This document shows positions 1 through 5,639 of a DNA stretch of 5,639 nucleotides, one piece after another (the stretch's first letter is position 1; every line of letters begins with the position of its first letter). The stretch is from the NCBI GenBank assembly GCA_002394535.1, contig DGUG01000134.1, positions 17,508-23,146 on the forward strand, in the 5' to 3' direction. The notes beneath the pieces are model-generated. The model did not search any database and was not told the DNA's origin. It saw only the letters and a program-made list of their open reading frames with translations. The DNA comes from Lachnospiraceae bacterium UBA4316. Lineage in GTDB: Bacteria; Bacillota; Clostridia; Lachnospirales; Lachnospiraceae. The translations under genes were made by a program, and so were the position numbers.

Positions 1-410
1 GGCCGGCTCAGATCACTTATTGTTCTGCCTCCGAGGGTTTTTCCGGGATTACCGCCCCCATCCCTGCTTCTTAAATACTCCTCGACTATGTCCACAATTT
101 CCGATTTGTGATTATTACCTACCGCAATGTCCACCGACTCGTTCATGGATGCGGCATCCGGATCATTTTGCACATAACAGCCCGCTGCCACAACTATAGC
201 TTCGGGGTTTCGCATTTTGGCACGGCTTATCATCTGCCGGCTTTTCTGATCGGCAATATTGGTTACGGTACATGTATTTATAACATATACGTCTGCTTTT
301 TGTGCAAAATCAACAATTTCGTACCCCTGTTTTTGGAACATCTGTGAAATTCCATCCAACTCATACGAATTGACTTTACAACCAAGGTTATGAAATGCTA
401 CCTTTTTCAT
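1..410 (-). CDS. mtaB: tRNA t6A37 methylthiotransferase MtaB, N-terminal part (runs off left edge)
   Basis: Reading the minus strand from ATG at 410-408 gives 136 uninterrupted codons to the left edge, so the gene is cut by the window and not broken. MtaB is a radical-SAM enzyme that adds a methylthio group to C2 of t6A at position 37 of tRNAs reading ANN codons. The visible part is the N-terminal UPF0004/MTTase domain. Its three conserved cysteines, which bind the auxiliary 4Fe-4S cluster, are C11 in HNLGCKVNSYE, C47 in INTCTVTN and C78 in AAGCYVQ. The LGCKVN motif favours MtaB; MiaB usually has YGCQMN and RimO LGCPKN. The stretch around residues 97-113 (VGNNHKSEIVDIVEEYL) is also typical. 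The radical-SAM CxxxCxxC and TRAM domains would lie beyond the edge. The start is supported by GGAG at 421-418, 7 nt upstream. The gene diverges from the HPr-like gene. Confidence 0.93.
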   Translation of the reverse strand, partial: MKKVAFHNLGCKVNSYELDGISQMFQKQGYEIVDFAQKADVYVINTCTVTNIADQKSRQMISRAKMRNPEAIVVAAGCYVQNDPDAASMNESVDIAVGNNHKSEIVDIVEEYLRSRDGGGNPGKTLGGRTISDLSR

Positions 411-417
411 AGAGAAA

Positions 418-421
418 CTCC
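418..421 (-). promoter_or_regulatory. Ribosome binding site of mtaB
   Basis: The minus strand reads GGAG followed by 7 nt (TTTCTCT) and then the ATG at 410-408. This spacing fixes the mtaB start, and no other in-frame start lies close upstream. Confidence 0.7.
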
Positions 422-444
422 GTATTTTTAGTGTTTTTTCGGAA

Positions 445-473
445 TTGACATTTACTCTTGCGGGATTTATATT
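445..473 (+). promoter_or_regulatory. Sigma-A type promoter of the HPr-like gene
   Basis: A perfect -35 box TTGACA (445-450) is followed by a 17-nt spacer and the -10 box TATATT (468-473), one mismatch from TATAAT. Transcription would start near 480, giving a leader of roughly 48 nt before the ATG at 528. The near-consensus boxes and optimal spacing predict strong vegetative expression unless a repressor acts. T-rich sequence lies just upstream of the -35. Confidence 0.85.
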
Positions 474-483
474 TATCCTGTAA
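458..483. repeat. Imperfect inverted repeat overlapping the -10 box, possible operator
   Basis: The arms TTGCGGGAT (458-466) and ATCCTGTAA (475-483) match as inverted repeats at 7 of 9 positions around an 8-nt A/T-only centre (467-474) that carries most of the -10 box. The dyad covers the -10 and the expected transcription start of the HPr-like gene. It also covers the only -10 candidate for mtaB. A dimeric repressor site is possible. The sequence does not resemble the CcpA cre consensus, and I cannot name a regulator. Confidence 0.3.
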
Positions 484-511
484 ACAAGAGAGAATAATTT
501 AAAGGTAAATG

Positions 512-520
512 AAAAGGAGG
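512..520 (+). promoter_or_regulatory. Ribosome binding site of the HPr-like gene
   Basis: AAAAGGAGG ends 7 nt before the ATG at 528-530. This is a near-perfect Shine-Dalgarno sequence at ideal spacing and decides the start. It predicts efficient translation, in line with the strong promoter. Confidence 0.85.
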
Positions 521-527
521 AATTTTC

Positions 528-758
528 ATGAAGACAGTACAGATTTCATTAAACTCAATTGACAAGGTTAAATCATTTGTTAACGATGTAACCAAGTTTG
601 ACTACGATTTCGACCTCGTATCTGGCAGATACGTTATCGATGCCAAGTCCATCATGGGTATTTTCAGTTTGGATCTCAGCAAGCCCATCGACCTTAACAT
701 CCATACGGAAGGAAATGCCGACGACGTTATGGCTGTCCTTTCCCAGTACACGGTTTAA
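528..758 (+). CDS. HPr-like protein lacking the phosphotransfer histidine
   Basis: This 76-residue acidic protein aligns without gaps to Bacillus subtilis HPr at a constant offset of 5. K23-F24-D25 matches K28-Y29-D30, and the KSIMG motif at 40-44 matches the segment holding regulatory Ser46, so S41 is the equivalent. In the same alignment the active-site motif around His15 (GIHARPA) is replaced: S10 lies at the His position and D12 at Arg17. The only histidine is H59, far from the active site. It therefore should not accept phosphate from Enzyme I of the PTS. It could act as a regulatory, Crh-like partner that HPr kinase may phosphorylate on S41; that is inference. The loss of the Arg17 equivalent argues against simple CcpA binding. 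Similar short proteins are, from memory, often annotated as HPr family in Lachnospiraceae. The gene is monocistronic, with its own promoter and terminator. Family membership is fairly sure; function is unknown. Confidence 0.82.
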   Translation: MKTVQISLNSIDKVKSFVNDVTKFDYDFDLVSGRYVIDAKSIMGIFSLDLSKPIDLNIHTEGNADDVMAVLSQYTV

Positions 759-772
759 TATCAGAATTAGTC

Positions 773-804
773 GGATCACGGCATATTGCCGTGGTCCTTT
801 TTTT
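773..804 (+). terminator. Rho-independent terminator of the HPr-like gene
   Basis: An 11-bp stem pairs GGATCACGGCA (773-783) with TGCCGTGGTCC (787-797), with one G-U pair and a TAT loop, followed by seven T (798-804). It starts 14 nt after the HPr-like stop. The same hairpin lies 15 nt beyond the convergent DUF6311 gene. On the minus strand, however, it is followed by GACTAATTCTGA and not a U tract, so it is a clear terminator only for plus-strand transcription. Confidence 0.92.
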
Positions 805-812
805 ATTTCCTC

Positions 813-2489
813 CTAAGGATCCACCTCCAAGTCGGCTCTAAACATCACATGTCCGGCCTTCCTCATCATTCTGGCATCCAGGCTATCATAATAAGACGGG
901 TCCTTATCATAATCCTCATCTCTTATAATATATATGGCCGACTGTCTGATATTACCCTTATCAAGTTCCGAATAGTACAGATCAATCCCTTCTCTGACTT
1001 TGCCGTCAATATCCCTTGCAAAATAAAAATTGTTCTGCCTCATATTATGCAGATACCCGTAATATGCCGTCTGCATAGTTATATCATTATCCTGGTACAG
1101 GAATATGAACTCCTTCGCTCCTTCGGTAAACGATCCTGCCTCTTTGTCATCCCACAAAGTTTCGATAGGATGTATGGATGTGTACAGATCGTACCTTGCA
1201 CGAAACGCATCCGACATATCCGTTATTTGAAGGACAAGTGCAACAACAACCAGAATACGTGCAACAAAATCATATCTTCTGAACGTATATGCCGTAAAGC
1301 TTATGGCAGCAGTCATTAGAACATACATCGCAGGCCATATAAGACGCCCGTTTGACCTGAATATTCCCATAAGATTATCGATTATACCGGGCAGCGGCAA
1401 CCAGAGGATCGTCGTTTCATTGTACGAGATGTTCGGGATCACGGCGACCACGAATGATACGGCAACCAATGCTACCGTTACTCTTCCGTATATCTTTGAA
1501 GAATGAAACGCTTCTTCGGGAATCCTCCGGATTCTTCTGAATATCATTCCTACCGCTACTACAACATATAAAAGAAGTATTCCGGCACCTAAGTATGCCA
1601 TACCCTCATATTGAAACAGATTCTGAAGCGGAAGCTGTGGCAGTAGCTTTCCTATCTCCCATGGGTTTATAAAGGTATTGAGGTTACTTCCGAATGTTCC
1701 GAGTCCGAATCCCACAGGGGATGTATCTCCGTAGAATCCCCCGAGAATAAACAGATTAAACAGCCCGCATAAACAAAATGCCGCTAGCTGTGAAACGATC
1801 AGGAGCATACGGGTTTTTTCGGCATACTGCGTTATGAGGGCAGCTGCCAGTATAATTCCGACCATGGGGAGGAAATATGAGTGAATACCCACACACAAGA
1901 ATCCGAGAAGTCCCCAGTACACTATTCGCCTTGCATCCGATGCAATTCCACTGTTATATACCCACAAAACAAGGGCAGCAATAATGAGCCACTGGGCAGA
2001 AAGAGCGGTATGATAATACATTCTCTGTATTACAGGTGCACTTATTACATAAAAAACCGACCCCATTGCACAGAAAAAATCATCGTTTATAAATCTACGA
2101 AGAAGGATTGAGGAAAACCCGCCCATAAGCATGAAAGACATTATTCCGAACAGTCCGAAATATTGAAAAGTCTGAGGAAGATACGGGCTTATGATTTTAA
2201 ACAAAACCGCAAAGATCGGTATCGAATCCGTATATATGACGGACATACTGTTCGGAAACGAAAGAGAATCAATCAGTCCTATTGGAAAATGCCACGGATC
2301 GGTTCTGAAATGGCACCATCCGATGTAATGCTGCCTAAGATCATGATCGTTGTCAAACAGCCATCCCGTGTTTGTAAAATCAAGAACACTTACTCCGTAG
2401 ATGCCGATAAAGCATATCGCACCAACTGCAGCGCATATGCAAAACAAAAGCCCCGCCGGTATTCTTTTGTGGGTCTTTGTATCAAACAT
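813..2489 (-). CDS. Polytopic membrane protein, DUF6311 type, probable GT-C-like glycosyltransferase
   Basis: This 558-residue protein has about 10-12 hydrophobic segments. The first is at 13-33; others lie near 112-130, 137-152, 164-180, 190-220, 228-250, 298-316, 336-352, 386-403 and 408-424. A soluble C-terminal tail of about 130 residues follows. Motifs I associate with DUF6311 are DLRQHYIGWCHFR (50-62), PWHFPIGL (65-72), YTDSIPIFA (86-94), QYEGMAYLGAG (293-303) and FRSNGRLIWPAMY (377-389). The family is thought to have a GT-C-like fold with acidic residues in the first outer loop (here D46, D48, D50) and to act on cell-surface glycans; activity and substrate are unproven. The ATG at 2489-2487 lies 7 nt after the thiI stop, and its AGGTG ribosome binding site overlaps that stop, so it should be co-translated with thiI. 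Why it follows tRNA thiolation genes is unclear. It could also be annotated simply as a hypothetical membrane protein. Confidence 0.8.
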   Translation of the reverse strand: MFDTKTHKRIPAGLLFCICAAVGAICFIGIYGVSVLDFTNTGWLFDNDHDLRQHYIGWCHFRTDPWHFPIGLIDSLSFPNSMSVIYTDSIPIFAVLFKIISPYLPQTFQYFGLFGIMSFMLMGGFSSILLRRFINDDFFCAMGSVFYVISAPVIQRMYYHTALSAQWLIIAALVLWVYNSGIASDARRIVYWGLLGFLCVGIHSYFLPMVGIILAAALITQYAEKTRMLLIVSQLAAFCLCGLFNLFILGGFYGDTSPVGFGLGTFGSNLNTFINPWEIGKLLPQLPLQNLFQYEGMAYLGAGILLLYVVVAVGMIFRRIRRIPEEAFHSSKIYGRVTVALVAVSFVVAVIPNISYNETTILWLPLPGIIDNLMGIFRSNGRLIWPAMYVLMTAAISFTAYTFRRYDFVARILVVVALVLQITDMSDAFRARYDLYTSIHPIETLWDDKEAGSFTEGAKEFIFLYQDNDITMQTAYYGYLHNMRQNNFYFARDIDGKVREGIDLYYSELDKGNIRQSAIYIIRDEDYDKDPSYYDSLDARMMRKAGHVMFRADLEVDP

Positions 2490-2493
2490 ACAT

Positions 2494-2498
2494 CACCT
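2494..2498 (-). promoter_or_regulatory. Ribosome binding site of the DUF6311 gene, overlapping the thiI stop
   Basis: The minus strand reads TATAGGTGATGTATG. The TAG is the thiI stop, AGGTG is the ribosome binding site, and the final ATG starts the membrane protein gene 4 nt later. An ATG 4 nt upstream of that start is out of frame and meets TGA after three codons, so the 2489 start is favoured. Confidence 0.6.
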
Positions 2499-3678
2499 AT
2501 ATTACGTTTATAACCTCATGGGCCTCGAGCGCTTTTGCAACAAGATCGTCAATACAGTCCGAAAGTTTTGTTTCGGATTTTTGTATAACTTCTAATTTCG
2601 GCTTTGTCACCGGGTGCTTTGCAACGAATATAGTACAGCAATCCTCAAAAGGAAGAATCGATGTCTCAAAAGTATTAATTTTCTCGGATATGGAAATGAT
2701 CTCCTGCTTATCAAATCCAATGAGTGGTCTGAAAACAGGGAGAGTGCAAACTTCATTTGTAACCGCAAGAGAATGCATCGTCTGGCTGGCAACCTGCCCG
2801 ATGCTTTCACCCGTTATAAGTCCCAGACAATCGTTCTCTTTAGCTATCTGCTCGGCTATTCTCATCATGTACCTTCGCATAATTATCGTCAGTTCGTCAT
2901 GCGGACACTTTTCATATATTGCAAGCTGGATATCGGTAAAATTGATCACATGAAGGCATATGGTACCTGTATATTTTGATATCTGTTTTGCAAGATCTAC
3001 AACTTTCTGCTTTGCTCTCTCACTTGTGTAAGGCGGTGCATGAAAATAGACAGCATCAATCTTAACACCGCGCTTTGCTATCATGTACCCTGCAACAGGC
3101 GAATCTATTCCTCCCGACAAAAGAAGCATTGCTTTTCCGTTTGTACCGACAGGCATCCCTCCCGGGCCGGGAATCTGCCTTGAGTAAATATACACATCTT
3201 CCCGCACTTCAACATTAAGCTCTATTTCCGGTTTGTGAACATCAACCTTCATCCGGGGATAAGCATCCAGAACAGCCGCACCGAGCTCGCAGTTCATCTC
3301 GGTCGAACGAACAGGAAACGACTTGTCGGCACGCCTTGCAAACACTTTAAAGGTTCCATTTTTTTCGGGATATTCCTCACCGACATATGCAACTACATCC
3401 TTACAGAGTTTGTCAAAATCAGTTTTCGAAGTCTTGACGACCGGACAGATGGTGTTAATTCCGAATACCCGCCCCAGCGCTGCAATTACTTCATCGAAGT
3501 CATAATCACTGTTACAGTCTACAAACATTCTGCCCTGCGTCTTACTTACGGTAAACTCCCCGTCAATATGTTTAAGAGCAAGCTTCATACGATGCATCAG
3601 AGCATCCTCGAACACATAACGGTTTTTGCCCTTAATGGCTATCTCTGCATATTTTATTAAGAATGTTGAATATTTCAT
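2497..3678 (-). CDS. thiI: tRNA 4-thiouridine synthase ThiI (no rhodanese domain)
   Basis: ThiI adenylates U8 of tRNA and replaces its oxygen with sulfur from a persulfide. In some bacteria it also feeds sulfur to thiamine thiazole synthesis. From the chosen ATG the protein has 393 residues, close to B. subtilis ThiI. The order is: an N-terminal ferredoxin-like region beginning KYSTFLIKYAEIAIKGKNR, a THUMP domain up to about residue 160, and an AANH/PP-loop ATPase with SGGIDSPVAG (188-197) and TGESIGQVASQT (289-300). Near the C-terminus FEDCCTIF holds C347/C348, probably at the place of the catalytic cysteine (E. coli C344). There is no rhodanese extension, unlike E. coli. An in-frame ATG at 3714 would add 12 residues (MPWLSRREIRQV), but the family normally starts at the KYSTFLIKYAE-like segment and I see no ribosome binding site for 3714. 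For 3678 the sites are AAGGGA 13 nt upstream or AGG 2 nt upstream, both non-ideal. Confidence 0.95.
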   Translation of the reverse strand: MKYSTFLIKYAEIAIKGKNRYVFEDALMHRMKLALKHIDGEFTVSKTQGRMFVDCNSDYDFDEVIAALGRVFGINTICPVVKTSKTDFDKLCKDVVAYVGEEYPEKNGTFKVFARRADKSFPVRSTEMNCELGAAVLDAYPRMKVDVHKPEIELNVEVREDVYIYSRQIPGPGGMPVGTNGKAMLLLSGGIDSPVAGYMIAKRGVKIDAVYFHAPPYTSERAKQKVVDLAKQISKYTGTICLHVINFTDIQLAIYEKCPHDELTIIMRRYMMRIAEQIAKENDCLGLITGESIGQVASQTMHSLAVTNEVCTLPVFRPLIGFDKQEIISISEKINTFETSILPFEDCCTIFVAKHPVTKPKLEVIQKSETKLSDCIDDLVAKALEAHEVINVI

Positions 3679-3733
3679 AACCTGTCTGATTTCCCTTCTT
3701 GAGAGCCACGGCATTTAAGAGCTGCTTCGATCT

Positions 3734-4918
3734 TCAGTGGCGGGTAAACTTTCGCAGTTTCGGTAATTCATCCGACAATACCGTCAGTGTCATATCAATA
3801 TCCTGCCGCGTCGTTGAATGCGACATTGAAAATCGCAATGTTGAATCCAGCAGATTTCTGTCAAGTCCGATAGCCTGCAATGTTGCACTGACCGAAGGCT
3901 TGTTGGACGAGCAGGCGCTTCCGGAGGATACATATATTCCTCTGGCCTCGAGCGCATGCAGCAATACTTCCGCACGAACCTGCCCAAAGGATGCGCTTAT
4001 TATATGAGGCGCCGTCATGCGGATCACGGTCTCATCCGTAAATGCGTTTTGAGGAATTCCGTTTACAAAAACATCGGGCAGTTTAATGAGTTCTCCGATA
4101 AAATAGCGCTTGAGTTCATAAAGCTTATCCGTTTTTTCTTCAAAACCTTTATAAATCAGTTCCGCGGCAAGTCCTATACCGGCTATTCCGGGGACATTTT
4201 CCGTGCCGGATCTCAAACCCTTCTGCTGTCCTCCGCCAAGCATAAGCGGATGAAACTTAACTTTACCGGCAGCATACAGAATTCCCACACCCTTCGGTCC
4301 GTGGATCTTGTGCCCGCTTACAGACATCATGTCGACCTTACAGGATTTCGGGCTAATCCTGAACTTTCCGAATGACTGAACCGCATCGGTGTGAAACAGG
4401 ATTGAAGACTTATAATCCTTGATTATCGCACCGATTTCCTTAATATCATTAACGGAGCCTATCTCGTTATTAACATTCATTATTGAGACAAGTATGGTCT
4501 CATCCGTGAGCGCAGCCTTCAGATCATCGGGATTCACTCTTCCGTCTGCTCCGACATCAAGATATGTAACACTAAATCCCTGCTCTTCAAGAAATCTCAT
4601 AGACTCTAAGACAGCGGGATGTTCTGTCTTCGTCGTTATCAGGTGCATACCGGCTCTTTTGTTGGCCAACGCACCGCCTATTATCGCAAGGTTATCCGAT
4701 TCGGTTCCGCCTGAGGTGAATATAATACTGCCGGCATCAACCTTCATTATCTGTGCCAGTTTTTCACGGGCTTTTTTTACTTCAGCTTCCGCCGCTATCC
4801 CTTCCGTATGCATGCTCGAAGGATTCCCGTAGACATCCTTCATAATATGCGTCATGTATTCGGTTACTTCATCAAAAGCGCGTGTTGTTGCGCTGTTGTC
4901 CAAATATATGCTATTCAT
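3734..4918 (-). CDS. Class I cysteine desulfurase (IscS/NifS family), probable sulfur donor to ThiI
   Basis: This PLP enzyme converts cysteine to alanine and carries the sulfur as a persulfide. Its 394 residues are full length for the family. Visible elements are YLDNSATT (5-12), TSGGTESDN (68-76), H100 in TKTEHP that stacks on PLP, NNEIGS (150-155), D178 and Q181 in FHTDAVQ, the Schiff-base lysine K204 in SGHKIHGPKG, RSGTEN (236-241), and the catalytic C336 in SSGSACSS on the mobile loop. SSGSAC marks class I, not the SufS class. The adjacent thiI, with no IscU-type scaffold in view, suggests a dedicated tRNA-thiolation desulfurase like B. subtilis NifZ; that role is inference, and general Fe-S or NAD supply (as for IscS or NadF/NifS) remains possible. 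The ATG follows the rsmE stop by 11 nt with AGGA 9 nt upstream. Confidence 0.94.
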   Translation of the reverse strand: MNSIYLDNSATTRAFDEVTEYMTHIMKDVYGNPSSMHTEGIAAEAEVKKAREKLAQIMKVDAGSIIFTSGGTESDNLAIIGGALANKRAGMHLITTKTEHPAVLESMRFLEEQGFSVTYLDVGADGRVNPDDLKAALTDETILVSIMNVNNEIGSVNDIKEIGAIIKDYKSSILFHTDAVQSFGKFRISPKSCKVDMMSVSGHKIHGPKGVGILYAAGKVKFHPLMLGGGQQKGLRSGTENVPGIAGIGLAAELIYKGFEEKTDKLYELKRYFIGELIKLPDVFVNGIPQNAFTDETVIRMTAPHIISASFGQVRAEVLLHALEARGIYVSSGSACSSNKPSVSATLQAIGLDRNLLDSTLRFSMSHSTTRQDIDMTLTVLSDELPKLRKFTRH

Positions 4919-4927
4919 TCCTATATT

Positions 4928-4931
4928 TCCT
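4928..4931 (-). promoter_or_regulatory. Ribosome binding site of the cysteine desulfurase gene, overlapping the rsmE stop
   Basis: The minus strand reads TTAGGAAATATAGGAATG. TAG ends rsmE, AGGA shares its last two bases and lies 9 nt before the ATG. A second AGGA directly abuts the start and is too close to function. The overlap suggests translational coupling of the two genes. Confidence 0.55.
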
Positions 4932-5639
4932 AAGGCTCAACATTATACATTATCCACGAAAGAACAACGATCCCCGCGGTTTCCGTACGCAGTATCCTAT
5001 GACCAAGTGTAACAGGCTCACACCCCGCATCTGTTGCAAGATTTATCTCTTCTTCCGTAAATCCGCCCTCGGGACCTATGAATACGGCTACCTTTTTGCC
5101 GGGGGTAATTCCGGCAATCACATCCCGCGTACGATTCATTAAATCCGGATCTGACAACTCGTAAGGTATGATTTTTACTTCAAAATCCGCGCAATCCGAT
5201 AGTGCCTCTTCCATCGACATTATATTGGCTACCTGAGGGATAATCGCCCGCTTTGACTGCTTTGCCGCTGTCTCGGATATCGCATTCCATCTGGCAATCT
5301 TTTTTCCTGATCTTTCACTGTCAAGTTTTACGACGGCACGTTTTGTTGCAACCGGCACTATCTTCGTAACACCCAGTTCAACCGATTTTGTTATTATAAG
5401 TTCCATCTTATCGGACTTCGGAAGCGCCTGATAGAGAACAACCTCACACGGCAGTTCAACATCGCTTTCCTTAACGAACCGGATCGTAAGTCTAACTTCC
5501 TCATCGGTGAATGATGCTATCTCGCATCGGTACTCGTTCCCGTCTCCCGGCACCATAACAGAAACTTCATCACCCTCCTTCATGCGGAGCACGTTTTTGA
5601 TATGATTAAAGTCGCTTCCGGTTATGAGAGCCGTTTTGT
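4930..5639 (-). CDS. rsmE: 16S rRNA m3U1498 methyltransferase RsmE (5' end off right edge)
   Basis: RsmE methylates N3 of U1498 in 16S rRNA using S-adenosylmethionine. The frame stays open to the right edge, so 235 codons are visible and roughly 15 N-terminal residues are missing. The GTG at 5592 is not the true start, because the upstream codons read ALITGSDFNHIKNVLRMKEG, a typical family segment that crosses it. The N-terminal PUA-like part is followed by a SPOUT (trefoil-knot) domain. Marks of that domain are LYQALPKSDKMELIITKSVE, GVTKIVPVATKRAVV, AAKQSKR followed by IPQV, the SAM-binding loop FIGPEGGFTEEE, and LGHRILRTETAGIVVLSW near the end. The stop is TAG at 4932-4930. It is the first gene seen of the minus-strand cluster; in related genomes prmA often lies upstream, which cannot be seen here. 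Confidence 0.95.
   Translation of the reverse strand, partial: KTALITGSDFNHIKNVLRMKEGDEVSVMVPGDGNEYRCEIASFTDEEVRLTIRFVKESDVELPCEVVLYQALPKSDKMELIITKSVELGVTKIVPVATKRAVVKLDSERSGKKIARWNAISETAAKQSKRAIIPQVANIMSMEEALSDCADFEVKIIPYELSDPDLMNRTRDVIAGITPGKKVAVFIGPEGGFTEEEINLATDAGCEPVTLGHRILRTETAGIVVLSWIMYNVEP

Larger units (their letters stand above)
411..527. promoter_or_regulatory. Divergent intergenic region between mtaB and the HPr-like gene
   Basis: These 117 bp separate two divergent genes and hold a strong plus-strand promoter, an imperfect dyad and both ribosome binding sites. For the mtaB direction I see no convincing promoter. The best -10 candidate is TATAAA (minus strand, 471-466), but the hexamer 17 nt upstream of it is a poor TTCTCT. 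If it were real, the two divergent -10 boxes would overlap. I see no riboswitch-like structure; the leaders would be only about 50 nt each. Confidence 0.6.

Noticed and set aside
108..347. A 79-codon plus-strand open frame at the left end
   Set aside because: It is antisense to mtaB, whose conserved cysteine motifs fit exactly in the other strand.
509..562. A 17-codon open frame (ATG at 509, TGA at 560-562) overlapping the start of the HPr-like gene out of frame, possibly a leader peptide
   Set aside because: Its only upstream AAGG is 3 nt from the ATG, too close for a good ribosome binding site. The ATG sits just before the strong Shine-Dalgarno sequence of the real gene, and the frame is explained by chance.
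773..797. The terminator hairpin acting equally for the minus-strand operon
   Set aside because: The stem is shared, but no U tract follows it on the minus strand, so I list it only for the plus-strand gene. Some weaker or factor-dependent termination there remains possible.
786..1319. A 177-codon plus-strand open frame opposite the 3' part of the DUF6311 gene
   Set aside because: It lies wholly antisense to a well-supported gene, begins inside the terminator, lacks a ribosome binding site and has no recognisable domain.
2521..3955. A 12-bp identical sequence GGCCTCGAGCGC near 2521 and at 3944-3955, as a possible repeat
   Set aside because: Both copies encode the residues Ala-Leu-Glu-Ala in thiI and in the desulfurase. 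The match reflects shared codons in unrelated helices, with no extension on either side.
3956..4832. Two plus-strand open frames of about 138 codons opposite the cysteine desulfurase
   Set aside because: Both are shadows of the coding strand, with no ribosome binding sites and no recognisable family features.
5590..5592. GTG at 5592 as the start of rsmE
   Set aside because: The frame continues upstream to the edge with codons that match the conserved RsmE N-terminal segment, so the gene is partial at the window edge.

Overview
The window looks like a chromosomal segment from an anaerobic Firmicute, most likely a member of the Lachnospiraceae. The evidence is the strong GGAGG-type ribosome binding sites, moderate GC content, a Gram-positive HPr-like protein with a SIMG motif, a rhodanese-less ThiI next to its own cysteine desulfurase, and an MtaB-type methylthiotransferase. 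The family-level placement comes from protein resemblance and remembered gene order. It was not computed.

Layout: the right three quarters (about 813-5639) is one tightly packed minus-strand cluster. Read in its own direction it holds rsmE (its beginning lies off the right edge), a class I cysteine desulfurase, thiI, and a 558-residue polytopic membrane protein of the DUF6311 type. Intergenic gaps are 11, 55 and 7 nt. At the first and third junctions the ribosome binding site of the next gene overlaps the TAG stop of the previous one, so the genes are probably co-transcribed and partly translationally coupled. A stand-alone plus-strand gene for a 76-residue HPr-like protein lies at 528-758, with a near-consensus sigma-A promoter and a strong intrinsic terminator. 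The left edge holds the first 136 codons of mtaB on the minus strand, diverging from the HPr-like gene across a 117-bp intergenic region.

Function: the main theme is RNA modification. RsmE makes m3U1498 in 16S rRNA. The desulfurase and ThiI make 4-thiouridine at position 8 of tRNA, and possibly supply sulfur for thiazole. MtaB converts t6A37 to ms2t6A37 in tRNA. Two genes do not fit this theme. One is the DUF6311 membrane protein, a presumed GT-C-like glycosyltransferase. The other is the HPr-like protein, which keeps the region of the regulatory serine (Ser46) but has no residue equivalent to the phosphotransfer His15.

Most of the window is ordinary core genome. The items most worth a second look are the His-less HPr-like protein, a dyad overlapping its -10 box that could also control mtaB, and a strong ribosome-binding-type sequence just after the DUF6311 gene with no start codon behind it.
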